Below, piece by piece: positions 45,715 through 54,119 of a DNA stretch of 64,000 nt. The DNA lies in contig CANMOQ010000003.1 of NCBI GenBank assembly GCA_947499505.1, forward strand, positions 1 to 64,000. The letters run 5' to 3'. The DNA is from an uncultured Erythrobacter sp. Lineage in GTDB: Bacteria > Pseudomonadota > Alphaproteobacteria > Sphingomonadales > Sphingomonadaceae. The position numbers and the translations under genes are program-made. Position 1 is the stretch's first letter. Each line of letters starts with the position of its first letter. The notes below the pieces were generated by a model. The model was not told the origin of the DNA and did not search any database. It saw only the letters and a program-made list of their open reading frames with translations.

Positions 45715-46094
45715 TGACCAGCACTGACGACCGCATCAAAGACGCGCTCGACGACGATGACTTTGAATTCCTCAAAGACCTGGAAGGCGACCGCGGGCTG
45801 TTCCAGCAGATTGGCGACAGCTGGAAGGGGCCGCTGGGCGGATGGGCGAAGCTGATCTTTGCTTTCACAGCCGCGCTGGGCGTGCTGTTCCTGTTCGTGA
45901 TCTGGCAGGTCGCTCATTCCACGGATCACCCCATGATCCATGCCCTATGGGCGATAGCCGGCGTTGCATTGTTGGTAGTGATTGGGTTTGCCAAAGAGTG
46001 GATGTTTGCCCGTATGAACATGCTGACGATCCTGCGCGAGGTGAAGAAGCTGCAGGTGCAAGTCGCGCTGCTGTCTGAAGAGCGCGAGAGCTAA
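45711..46094 (+). CDS. DUF6768-like membrane protein, sigma factor partner
   Basis: 127 residues from either of two adjacent ATGs (45711, 45714). An acidic N terminus with DDDDFEFLKDLEGDRGLFQQ, two membrane helices (LIFAFTAALGVLFLFVIWQV, ALWAIAGVALLVVIGFAKEW) and a basic-then-helical tail (MNMLTILREVKKLQVQVALL). Directly coupled to the sigma gene, suggesting an anti-sigma or sensor role. The family has no established function. Confidence 0.8.
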   Translation: MMTSTDDRIKDALDDDDFEFLKDLEGDRGLFQQIGDSWKGPLGGWAKLIFAFTAALGVLFLFVIWQVAHSTDHPMIHALWAIAGVALLVVIGFAKEWMFARMNMLTILREVKKLQVQVALLSEERES

Positions 46095-46100
46095 TGCCGC

Positions 46101-46679
46101 TTAAGGACGGATCTCGATCGGGGTGCCATCGGGCACGAGGCGCCACAGCTCCTCGATCTCTGCATTGGACAGCGCGATGCACCCGTCGGTCCAATCCCCG
46201 CGCATCCGCCGTCCCGCGCCATTGGGCTGACCATGGATGAAGATGTCACCGCCCGCCGAACGGCCATATTGCGCGGCAAAGCGGCGGTCATTCGCATTCG
46301 GGTAGTTGATCCGCAGGCTCAAGTGATAGCTGCTTTGCGGGTTGCGCGTGTCGATGGTGTAGAGGCCCTCTGGCGTGCGCTCATCGCCCTCAAAGCGCTT
46401 GTGCCCCATCGGCGCATCGCCGAACTGCAGCCCATAGTAAGCGCGGATTGGGCGGCCGTTGTTGTAGGCGACCAGCATGCGCTTTGACTTGTCGACGATG
46501 AGGTAGTCGGCCAAGCGCGCGCCGCGCCTCGGCACACTACGCGATGCGCCCGCAGGCGGTATAGGATAGGCGCCGGTATGCACCCTTGCCTCTGGGGCGG
46601 CGTCCGCTGTGGTCTCGCCACCTGCGCCTACGCAGGACGCAGCGAGCAGCAGAGCAATCAAGGTAAACAGGCGCTTCAT
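46101..46679 (-). CDS. L,D-transpeptidase (YkuD family)
   Basis: 192 residues. Signal peptide with lipobox-like LLAASC near residue 16. The YkuD domain shows IFIHGQPNGAGRR and the catalytic WTDGCIALSNAEIEELW, with the nucleophile Cys in GCI. It forms or modifies 3-3 peptidoglycan crosslinks or anchors proteins to the wall. Convergent with the preceding gene, six bases apart. Confidence 0.92.
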   Translation of the reverse strand: MKRLFTLIALLLAASCVGAGGETTADAAPEARVHTGAYPIPPAGASRSVPRRGARLADYLIVDKSKRMLVAYNNGRPIRAYYGLQFGDAPMGHKRFEGDERTPEGLYTIDTRNPQSSYHLSLRINYPNANDRRFAAQYGRSAGGDIFIHGQPNGAGRRMRGDWTDGCIALSNAEIEELWRLVPDGTPIEIRP

Positions 46680-46790
46680 ATAGTCTCAGACTAACGCGAG
46701 GTCGGCGCTCACGCAATTGCGCATCGACCCCTATGTCCCATGCAGGGACTTGCTTGCTCAGCTGGCCGCCGCGCCACCCCCAGCGCAATC

Positions 46791-48080
46791 CTAATCCTCA
46801 AACGGATCCTTCATCAGGATCGTATCGTCGCGCTCTGGGCTGGTCGACACCAGCGACACTGGCGTCTCGATCAGCTCCTGTACGCGCTGGATGTACTTGA
46901 TCGCATTCGCGGGCAGGTCAGCATAGGAGCGCGCACCCACAGTGCTCTCGCTCCACCCTTCCATTTCCTCATAGATCGGCTCAACCTCGGCCTGATCGGC
47001 GGAGTGCGTGGGAAGGTAGTCAATCACATTGCCGCGCAGCCGGTATCCGGTGCAGATCTTCACCGTTTCCAGCCCATCGAGCACGTCGATCTTGGTGAGC
47101 GCAATCCCGGTCACGCCGCTGATCGAGCAGGTTTGCCGCACCAGCACCGCATCGAACCAGCCGACGCGCCGCTGACGCCCGGTGACGGTGCCGAACTCAT
47201 GGCCGCGCTCGCCCAGCCGCTGGCCAATCTCGTCATCGAGCTCGGTCGGGAACGGACCGCTACCAACCCGCGTCGTGTACGCCTTCACAATGCCTAGGAC
47301 AAAGCCGGTGGCATTCGGGCCAAGCCCGCTGCCGCTGGCGGCCGTGCCGCTGACGGTGTTGGAGCTGGTTACGAACGGATAGGTGCCGTGATCGACATCC
47401 AGCAGCACGCCCTGCGCGCCTTCGAACAGGATCTTCGCGCCCGCCTTGCGCACCTTCTTGAGGCGCTTCCACACAGGCTGCGCAAACCGCAGGACGAAGT
47501 CGGCAACATCGGCCAGCTCCTCCAGGATCGCCTCTCGGTCGACAGGCGGCTGGTCAAAGCCTGCGCGCAGCGCGTCATGATGCGCACACAACCGGTCGAG
47601 CTGCGGCTCCAGCCGGTCGAGATGCGCCAGATCGCACACGCGGATCGCGCGGCGTCCGACCTTGTCTTCGTAAGCCGGGCCAATCCCGCGCCCGGTCGTG
47701 CCGATCTTGCCCTTACCCGCCGCGGTCTCACGCAACGCGTCAAGATCGCGGTGCACCGACAGGATCAGCGGGCAGTTGTCCGCAATCGCCAGATTGTCGT
47801 CATTGATCGCGACGCCCTGGCCTTCCAGCTTCTGCACTTCCTCGCGCAGCGCCCACGGGTCCAGCACCACGCCATTGCCGATCATGCTCATCGTGCCGCT
47901 GACGATGCCCGATGGCAGCAGGCTGAGCTTGTAGACCTCGCCATCGATCACCAGCGTATGGCCGGCGTTATGACCGCCCTGGAAGCGGACAACGGCGTCG
48001 GCGCGGCTGGCGAGCCAATCGACGATCTTGCCTTTGCCTTCATCGCCCCATTGGGCGCCGATTACGGTGACGTTAGCCAT
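46791..48080 (-). CDS. purA: Adenylosuccinate synthetase
   Basis: 429 residues, usual length. GTP-binding start [20 protein letters not shown] and the later blocks [54 protein letters not shown] and [20 protein letters not shown]. It catalyses the GTP-dependent step from IMP to adenylosuccinate. It ends close to the L,D-transpeptidase start. Confidence 0.97.
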   Translation of the reverse strand: MANVTVIGAQWGDEGKGKIVDWLASRADAVVRFQGGHNAGHTLVIDGEVYKLSLLPSGIVSGTMSMIGNGVVLDPWALREEVQKLEGQGVAINDDNLAIADNCPLILSVHRDLDALRETAAGKGKIGTTGRGIGPAYEDKVGRRAIRVCDLAHLDRLEPQLDRLCAHHDALRAGFDQPPVDREAILEELADVADFVLRFAQPVWKRLKKVRKAGAKILFEGAQGVLLDVDHGTYPFVTSSNTVSGTAASGSGLGPNATGFVLGIVKAYTTRVGSGPFPTELDDEIGQRLGERGHEFGTVTGRQRRVGWFDAVLVRQTCSISGVTGIALTKIDVLDGLETVKICTGYRLRGNVIDYLPTHSADQAEVEPIYEEMEGWSESTVGARSYADLPANAIKYIQRVQELIETPVSLVSTSPERDDTILMKDPFED

Positions 48081-48164
48081 GCTCTACTTTCATGCTGATT
48101 CGGTAGGGAAGGTGTGACGCGACAAACCGCGCGGACCTAGGGCGTCGGGCGGGCAAGAGCAAGG

Positions 48165-48432
48165 TGGTGTTTGTGTTTCGCACACCATCCGGTGTGCGAT
48201 CTCCTCGGCCCTGTCGGGCCTGCGGGCGGCCACAAGGGCCTTGCGGTCGGCTGGATGCCGACCGTGCTCCGCGACCAAGCCAGATGCAAAGCTCCAAGAC
48301 GCTTGGTGCTAGATCGCTGGCTTGGAATGGCCCGAGGCCGCAGGCCTCGCAAGGGCGACCGCCCGCCCGCAGCGATGCGGCTGTAAGCCGCATGAGCGAG
48401 GACATCGCACGCTGGATAGCGTGCGGAACCAC
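48165..48432. repeat. Hairpin-chain element, copy B, with overall palindrome
   Basis: Tandem short stem-loops: CACACC-ATCC-GGTGTG, GGCCC-TGTC-GGGCC, GGTCGGC-TGGA-TGCCGACC, GAGGCC-GCA-GGCCTC, ATGCGGCT-GTA-AGCCGCAT and GCACGCT-GGAT-AGCGTGC. The outer arms are also related as inverted repeats (GTTTGTG..CGCAC..TCCTCG on each strand), and the centre holds CCAAGCCAG..CTGGCTTGG, so the whole may fold into a large cruciform. Linkers match copy A. It lies upstream of purA. Frames across it are not credible proteins. Confidence 0.75.
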
Positions 48433-48474
48433 AAACAACTCCTCTCCTCTCCCCACTCCACTCATCGCTGGTAA

Positions 48475-48549
48475 AGCACGCTTGGAACGGCTGGAACACA
48501 GTACAGGGCCAAAAAACCAATCGATCACAGATGCGCCGATTGATCGATT
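48475..48549 (-). repeat. 72-bp dispersed repeat, copy 2
   Basis: Complement of the 18558-18630 sequence, about four of five positions matching, including ATCAAT, CTGTGATCGATTGG and TGTTCCAGC. It lies immediately beside hairpin-chain copy B. Confidence 0.65.
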
Positions 48550-48651
48550 TAGTCGATTAGTGGGAGGTTGGAGGACGGGGAGCAAAAGCATGGGCGAACC
48601 ATAGCGAGCGCGGGCTAAGTAGGAAAATCAGCGCGCCATCGTATACACCCG

Positions 48652-48745
48652 TCGTCACCCTGAACTTGTTTCAGGGTCCATCCTCAGAACGAATATCTGC
48701 GTTACCGCGCGGTGATGGATGCTGAAACGAGTTCAGCATGACGGG
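48652..48745. repeat. REP-like palindrome pair
   Basis: GTCACCCTGAACTTGTTTCA followed by GGGT, and GATGCTGAAACGAGTTCAGC followed by ATGAC. Same family as 9673-9747. Confidence 0.75.
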
Positions 48746-48790
48746 AGTGAAAGGAGTTGCGGAGCCAACTGAGACAAAAAGCTTCTCGAT

Positions 48791-49504
48791 TCATCGCACG
48801 CTTCTCCTTCGGAAGTCGCTCTTGTTAATACGATGCTCGATTGGCATCTCTCCAATTGGAACATCTCGCGATCTGTTAACAATTGACCCAACAGATGCCT
48901 CCAACCAGTCTAAGCGCCCCTCAATCCCTTTCGTCACTGGATCATCAGTGATCTGGACAATGATGCGCCTGAGGGTGACCCCATCCCCAAATTTTGATGC
49001 AAGATCGTTAGGGTCAACAAGCTCGACGCTGGTCGGATCATTAAGGTCACTAAACGTCACCAACATTGGATAATCATCGGGATCTACGTTGACGGGCCCA
49101 GAATGCTTACCCTCAGCCAGCTCTTTCGCAACGTCCACCATATCATAGCCAGCGCCGGGAAAATCGGGATGAAGCGAATTCATGGAAAGCCCTTCCATAC
49201 CGCCCCAATGCGCACTGGTTTTCAGTAAAGCGAAGACCGTTCGACCATCCGGCAGATCAACTGCCGCCGCTTCGCCACGCACACTTGTCGATCGGCTTCG
49301 CATGTCGGGCAACAACTTCGGCTCATTGCGCGCACTAATTTCGTAAATAGAAGAACCCGAATGCACACCCTCCGGTGTTTGCACCTCAACCGTCATCATG
49401 AAACGATATGTGTGGGTCGGATAGCGCAGCTGCCAATACAGAAAGACCGCCGCGACCAAGGTCAGAAGAACCCCAAACAACCAAAGCATTTTCCTGCCCC
49501 GCAT
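48791..49504 (-). CDS. Hypothetical membrane-anchored protein
   Basis: 237 residues from MRGRKMLWLFGVLL behind GGTGAG; a longer start without ribosome support is rejected. One N-terminal membrane helix (MLWLFGVLLTLVAAVFLYWQ) and a soluble domain with DLNDPTSVELVDPNDLASKF and KGIEGRLDWLEASVGSIVN. I have seen this pattern as a conserved hypothetical protein in many proteobacteria, but know of no function. Confidence 0.75.
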   Translation of the reverse strand: MRGRKMLWLFGVLLTLVAAVFLYWQLRYPTHTYRFMMTVEVQTPEGVHSGSSIYEISARNEPKLLPDMRSRSTSVRGEAAAVDLPDGRTVFALLKTSAHWGGMEGLSMNSLHPDFPGAGYDMVDVAKELAEGKHSGPVNVDPDDYPMLVTFSDLNDPTSVELVDPNDLASKFGDGVTLRRIIVQITDDPVTKGIEGRLDWLEASVGSIVNRSRDVPIGEMPIEHRINKSDFRRRSVR

Positions 49505-50024
49505 CAAACTACTCACCCTTAACCCCCATCTTCTCCAGCATCTCTGGATCGACGCTGCGCGCCACAATCAGGTGCATTGGAAGGCTCCAGTCATTGCGCG
49601 AATGATAGACCGGCTTTCTTACTGTTTCGTTTGGGCGCTCGTGTGGTCCTCTCACAAACTCGTCATGCTGAATTCAGTTCAGCATCCATCGCCAGTTCAA
49701 ACCCAGGTATGTCGCGCCAAGGGATGGGTCCTGAACCAAGTTCAGGGTGACTCGGGTGCGAAAGGCCGGATTCGGTCGTCGCATACCCACCTCACACGTC
49801 ATCCCGGACTTGATCCGGGATAACACTATCAGACTCGCGCTAGCTCCTACGGTTATCCTGAAACAAGTTCAGGATGACGCCCAGAAGCCCGCAAAACTGC
49901 ACCGCCTCGCAACACTCAAACCCGTACCCTCCCCAGCGCGACACTCTGCGACAATTCGCGACTTGAATGCGTGCCGCGCGCTTGTGCATGCTGCGCAGCA
50001 TTAGCCCGCACGCAGGAACCCGGT
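49505..50024. repeat. Palindrome-rich intergenic region
   Basis: From 49661 to 49880 at least four REP-like palindromes occur: GTCATGCTGAATTCAGTTCA, GGTCCTGAACCAAGTTCAGG, GTCATCCCGGACTTGATCCG, and GTTATCCTGAAACAAGTTCA. Outside these I see no gene; the last 30 bases carry the ribosome site of the next gene. Confidence 0.75.
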
Positions 50025-51134
50025 ATGAAACTCAGCTACGCTCTCCCCTTTGGCACACTGGCGACAGCCATGATCGCAGCCCCTATTTTCGCCCAGCAAG
50101 GAAGCCGTGCATCAGCCGAATGCCGGCAGGAAGTCGTCGATCTGTGCGGCACGGATCGCTCCGAAATCCGGGCTTGCTTGCAAGAGCGCCTGTCAGAACT
50201 CAGCAGCGCGTGCTCCGCCGAAGTCCGTGAACGCGCGCAGCAGCGCCGCGGCGAAAGAGGCGAACGCGGCCAGCGACGCGGTGGGGAACGCGGAGAACGA
50301 CGCGGCGGCGAGCGGCGCGAACGCCCCGCGCAGCAGCAAGCGGGCATGCCGGTGAGCGCCACCGCCTTTTATGGTGCGGATCCACGCCAGGTGGTGGATT
50401 TCTATGCCCCGGCTGACGGCCCGCAAACGGATCGCTGGGATGATCTGCCGCCTTTGGTGCTGTTCGTGCACGGCGGGGGTTGGTCCTTTGGCGATCACAA
50501 GATGTCCGCCGGGCAAAAGCCCGCGCATTTCACAGGCGCTGGCTATGCCTTTGCATCCACCGGCTACCGCTTGATGCCCGATGCACCTGTTGAAGAGCAG
50601 GCGAAGGACATTGCCAGCGCGATCAGCGTTTTGCGCGCGCAAGCTGGTGAACTCGGCTTTGACCCCGACACGATCATAATGATGGGGCACAGTGCGGGTG
50701 CGCATCTGGCCGCCTTGGTCAGCACTGATCCGCAATATGCAGGCGATGCGTTCGGGGCGATCAAAGGCGTGATCCTGCTCGATGGTGCGGGCTATGACAT
50801 CGCATCCAGCATGGCGAGCGCCAACCCGCGAGCAAAGGCGCTTTACACTGAAGTGTTCGGCACCGATCCCGCGCGGCAAAGCGCCCTGTCCCCCATCACC
50901 CATATTGGCGGGCCGGATGCGCCCAATTGGCTGATCCTGCACGTTGCAGATCGCGGGCGATCAGCGGAGCAATCGCAAATGTTGGCCGGTGGGTTATCTG
51001 CTGCTGGCGTGGATGCCGCGGCGGTGCCGGCGGCGAACACCGACCACCGGCGGCTTAATCAGGAATTGGGAGTTAGCGGCGATCCAGCGACCGCCCACGT
51101 CGATGCATTCCTGGAACAGTTTTATCGGAAATAG
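50025..51134 (+). CDS. Secreted alpha/beta hydrolase with Arg/Gly/Glu-rich linker
   Basis: 369 residues from MKLSYALPFGTLATAMIAAP, a signal peptide. A short Cys-containing segment (ECRQEVVDLCG) is followed by a low-complexity stretch of about 45 residues (REGRG-like ERGERGQRRGGERGERRGG), probably disordered. Then comes the hydrolase fold: oxyanion loop HGGGWSFGD, nucleophile GHSAGAHLAAL and the catalytic His near the C terminus (TDHRRLNQE). It resembles carboxylesterase/lipase-like HSL enzymes. Substrate unknown. Confidence 0.85.
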   Translation: MKLSYALPFGTLATAMIAAPIFAQQGSRASAECRQEVVDLCGTDRSEIRACLQERLSELSSACSAEVRERAQQRRGERGERGQRRGGERGERRGGERRERPAQQQAGMPVSATAFYGADPRQVVDFYAPADGPQTDRWDDLPPLVLFVHGGGWSFGDHKMSAGQKPAHFTGAGYAFASTGYRLMPDAPVEEQAKDIASAISVLRAQAGELGFDPDTIIMMGHSAGAHLAALVSTDPQYAGDAFGAIKGVILLDGAGYDIASSMASANPRAKALYTEVFGTDPARQSALSPITHIGGPDAPNWLILHVADRGRSAEQSQMLAGGLSAAGVDAAAVPAANTDHRRLNQELGVSGDPATAHVDAFLEQFYRK

Positions 51135-51149
51135 GGGCCGGGCGACCGG

Positions 51150-52256
51150 CTAAAGCGGTGTTGCCTCAGTGCCATCCAGCACGTGCGTGCAACCCAGCGC
51201 CTTGGCGTCTTCGCCCTCGCCGAGTTGCGCAATCGTGCGCCAGCCAATTGCGCGCAGGCGCGCGGCGGTGTCTTCGTCATAGCCCGTGGGCAGATAGAGC
51301 GTGCTTGCCGCCTCCGCCTCTGGCGCCGCCTCGGCCACGGCGTCGACATAGAGCGTGAAGCCGGTTGCGGCCTCGTCACTGCCGCCGATCCGATAGGTGC
51401 CGCCGCGCCCGGCGGCTCCGCGCACACCCTCGGCGTAGATCGTAAAGCCGAACCAGCTTTGGTATTCAAAGCCGTGACGCTCTGTTGGGTCGAGCGTGAT
51501 GCGCGCAGCATCGCCGACCCGCGAGGCGATCGCCTCCAGCCCCTTAATCCGGCTGGACAAGGCGCCGCCTGCGTCAATCGCGCATAATTTATCGCGCGCC
51601 TCGGCAAAATCGCCGGTCGCATAGAGCAGCGGCAAATAGGCTTCGCCGCCCGCTTGCTTCAGCCCGCCAGCATCCTTGGTGTCGAGTTCGCGCCGGACTT
51701 GATCGGCTTGCTCAGCGGTCAGTGGCATCGCTTTCGCGGCCAGAGTGTCGACCAGATCGGGCAGAGTGAAATCGACCGAAATCCCGGTCAGGCCCGCTGC
51801 GCGCAGGGCCTCCACCGCCAGCGCGACGATCTCGCCCGCTGCCTCGGCCGTGTCCGCCCCGATCAGCTCCGCGCCCAATTGCAGGCGCTCGCGCGCAGGG
51901 TCGAGCTGGTCCGCCCGGATCAGCGCAGTGTCACCGCAATAGGCCAGGCGCAGCGGCCGCGGGGCATCTGCCATGCTGGTCGCCGCGATGCGCCCGATTT
52001 GCGGGGTAATGTCGCTGCGCAGGGCGAGCGTGCGCAGGCTGTCCGGATCGACAAAGCGGAACGCATTGCGGGTCTTCACCCCCTCCATGCGCGCGGCCAG
52101 GGATTGCTCAAATTCGAGCAGCGGCGGGCGGACCCGGTCATAACCGTGGGCTTGCAGCGCATCCAGACTGGCGCGCATGGCGCGGGTGATGCGGTTCGCC
52201 ATGGCAGGCAAACGGTCGGCCAGCCCAACGGGCAGGAGATTGTCGGTATTGGTCAT
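51150..52256 (-). CDS. hisZ: ATP phosphoribosyltransferase regulatory subunit HisZ
   Basis: 368 residues. Class II tRNA-synthetase-like fold without the anticodon part: YDRVRPPLLEFEQSLAARME, FRFVDPDSLRTLALRSDITP and QIGRIAAT are the motif-like blocks of HisZ. With HisG (not in the window) it forms the first enzyme of histidine synthesis and senses histidine. The serA stop lies 172 bases upstream on the same strand. Confidence 0.9.
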   Translation of the reverse strand: MTNTDNLLPVGLADRLPAMANRITRAMRASLDALQAHGYDRVRPPLLEFEQSLAARMEGVKTRNAFRFVDPDSLRTLALRSDITPQIGRIAATSMADAPRPLRLAYCGDTALIRADQLDPARERLQLGAELIGADTAEAAGEIVALAVEALRAAGLTGISVDFTLPDLVDTLAAKAMPLTAEQADQVRRELDTKDAGGLKQAGGEAYLPLLYATGDFAEARDKLCAIDAGGALSSRIKGLEAIASRVGDAARITLDPTERHGFEYQSWFGFTIYAEGVRGAAGRGGTYRIGGSDEAATGFTLYVDAVAEAAPEAEAASTLYLPTGYDEDTAARLRAIGWRTIAQLGEGEDAKALGCTHVLDGTEATPL

Positions 52257-52280
52257 ACAGGTGCGCGCTAGAATAAGAGC

Positions 52281-52308
52281 AGCCCTTCGACAAGCTCAGG
52301 GCGAACGG
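52281..52308. repeat. Half-copy of REP-like family E
   Basis: CAGCCCTTCGACAAGCTCAG followed by GGCGAACGG. It matches the right arm of the 37065-37160 palindrome. Confidence 0.7.
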
Positions 52309-52317
52309 AATATTGCA

Positions 52318-52416
52318 TCGGTTCGCACTGCGAACCGCAAGGGCGACTGCCCGCCGGCCGGTTAGGCCGCCCCTCGGAGGCACCGGCCCGCTGAATAGCG
52401 GGCCGGATTGCCGCGA
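52318..52416 (+). repeat. Hairpin-chain element, copy C (half)
   Basis: Stems GGTTCGC-ACT-GCGAACC, GGGC-GACT-GCCC, GGCC-GGTTA-GGCC and GGCCCGCT-GAAT-AGCGGGCC, joined by GCAAGGGCGAC and GCCCCTCGGAGGCACC. It corresponds to the 3' half of copies A and B. It lies between serA (upstream) and hisZ on the coding strand. Confidence 0.7.
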
Positions 52417-52427
52417 GAGAAAAAACC

Positions 52428-54011
52428 TTAGAATTCCAGCGCTTTGACCAGCTTCACGCCTTCGACCTTTTCAGCCTCGGCGATGACTTCGTCCGTGATC
52501 GGCTGATCGAGCGAGAGCAGCAGCACCGCCTCGCCGCCCGCATCGCGCCGGCCCAGGTGGAATGTGCCAATGTTGACACCATGATTGCCCAGCAGCGTAC
52601 CGATGCGGCCGATAAAGCCCGGTGCGTCTTCGTTGACGACATACATCATGTGGCCATCGAGGTCCGCTTCGATCCCGATCCCGAAAATCTCCACCAGACG
52701 CGGCGCGGTGTTGCCGAACAAAGTGCCTGCGACGGAGCGCGGGCCTTGTTCGGTTTCCACCGTGACGCGCACCAAAGTGTTATATGCGCCCTCGCGCTCG
52801 TGGCGCACTTCGCTGACGTTGAGGCCGCGTTCCTTGGCGAGGTACGGCGCGTTGACCATGTTCACCGTATCGGAATAGCGGCGCATCAGACCGGCCAGAA
52901 CAGCGCCGCTGATCGGCTTGCCATTGAGCGCAGCGGCTGCGCCTTCGCGCTCAATGCTGATCTTGGTGAGATTGCCGTGGGCGAGTTGACCCACGAGGCT
53001 GCCAAGCTTCTCAGCCAGCGCCATATACGGCTTCAGCTTCGGTGCTTCTTCGGCCGACAGCGATGGCATGTTGAGCGCATTCGTCACGCCGCCATTTACC
53101 AGATAATCGGCCATTTGCTCAGCCACTTGCAGCGCGACATTGACCTGAGCCTCCGTGGTGGAGGCGCCAAGGTGCGGCGTGCAGATGAAGTTTGGCGCGC
53201 CGAACAGCGGATTGTCCTTCGCTGGCTCTTCCGCAAACACGTCGAGCGCGGCGGCGGCCACTTGCCCGCTTTCGAGGCAGTCTTTCAGCGCCGCCTCGTC
53301 GATCAATCCGCCGCGGGCGCAATTGACGATGCGGATGCCGGGCTTGGCATTTTCCAGCCGTTCACGGCTGAGGATATTGCGGGTCTGATCGGTCAGCGGC
53401 GTGTGCAGCGAGACAAAGTCTGCGCGGCTCAGCAGCGTGTCGAGATCGACCTTCTCAGCGCCCATTTCCACGGCACGCTCTTCAGTCAGGAAGGGATCGT
53501 AAGCGATCACTTTCATCTTCAGGCCAAGCGCGCGGCTGGCGACGATCCCGCCAATATTGCCCGCACCGATCAGGCCGAGCGTCTTGCCGGTCACCTCGAC
53601 ACCCATGAAATCCTTCTTCGGCCATTCGCCGGCTTGCGTGCGAGTGTTCGCCGCCGGGATTTGCCGGGCGAGCGCCATGATCATCGCAATCGCATGCTCC
53701 GCGGTGGTGATCGAATTGCCGAACGGGGTGTTCATCACGACCACGCCCTTGCCGCTGGCATAGGGGATATCGACATTGTCGACGCCGATGCCCGCGCGGC
53801 CGATCACTTTCAGATTGGTCGCAGCGTCCAAAACGGCCGGGGTGACGGTGGTGGAGGACCGGATTGCGAGGCCATCATAATCGCCGATCCGCGCGATCAG
53901 CTCTTCAGGCGTCTCACCGGTGATCACATCAACATCGCAGCCGCGCTCTTCGAAAATACGTGCTGCATTCGGGTCCATCTTGTCAGAGATGAGTACTTTA
54001 GGTTTGGTCAT
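52428..54011 (-). CDS. serA: D-3-phosphoglycerate dehydrogenase
   Basis: 527 residues, the long form. NAD site LGLIGAGNIGGIVASRAL; catalytic Arg in VNCARGG, Glu in FAEEPAKDN and His in CTPHLGASTTEAQ. The C-terminal allosteric ASB domain and a final ACT domain (MMYVVNEDAPGFIGRIGTLL) sense serine. It starts serine synthesis from 3-phosphoglycerate. 108 bases after serC on the same strand. Confidence 0.97.
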   Translation of the reverse strand: MTKPKVLISDKMDPNAARIFEERGCDVDVITGETPEELIARIGDYDGLAIRSSTTVTPAVLDAATNLKVIGRAGIGVDNVDIPYASGKGVVVMNTPFGNSITTAEHAIAMIMALARQIPAANTRTQAGEWPKKDFMGVEVTGKTLGLIGAGNIGGIVASRALGLKMKVIAYDPFLTEERAVEMGAEKVDLDTLLSRADFVSLHTPLTDQTRNILSRERLENAKPGIRIVNCARGGLIDEAALKDCLESGQVAAAALDVFAEEPAKDNPLFGAPNFICTPHLGASTTEAQVNVALQVAEQMADYLVNGGVTNALNMPSLSAEEAPKLKPYMALAEKLGSLVGQLAHGNLTKISIEREGAAAALNGKPISGAVLAGLMRRYSDTVNMVNAPYLAKERGLNVSEVRHEREGAYNTLVRVTVETEQGPRSVAGTLFGNTAPRLVEIFGIGIEADLDGHMMYVVNEDAPGFIGRIGTLLGNHGVNIGTFHLGRRDAGGEAVLLLSLDQPITDEVIAEAEKVEGVKLVKALEF

Positions 54012-54028
54012 TGGAATTTACTCCTTTG

Positions 54029-54110
54029 CGAGTCCCCGCGAAGGCGGGGACCTCAGGCAGTCAGGAAAATCGTATGTTTGATGGAGGTCCCCGCCTTCGC
54101 GGGGACTCGC
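54029..54110. repeat. Long inverted repeat between serC and serA
   Basis: CGAGTCCCCGCGAAGGCGGG at the left and its complement CCCGCCTTCGCGGGGACTCG at the right, with a loop of about 27 bases. Both arms are also near-palindromic internally. It could fold into a strong mRNA stem between the two genes. Confidence 0.8.
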
Positions 54111-54119
54111 CCAATCGCT

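Noticed and set aside
48073..48604. Long open frames on both strands of hairpin element B
   Set aside because: Composition is driven by repeated GC-rich hairpins, they overlap on both strands, and none has a convincing ribosome site or family.
49661..49880. CRISPR array
   Set aside because: Repeats are palindromic, variable and unevenly spaced, with no cas genes.
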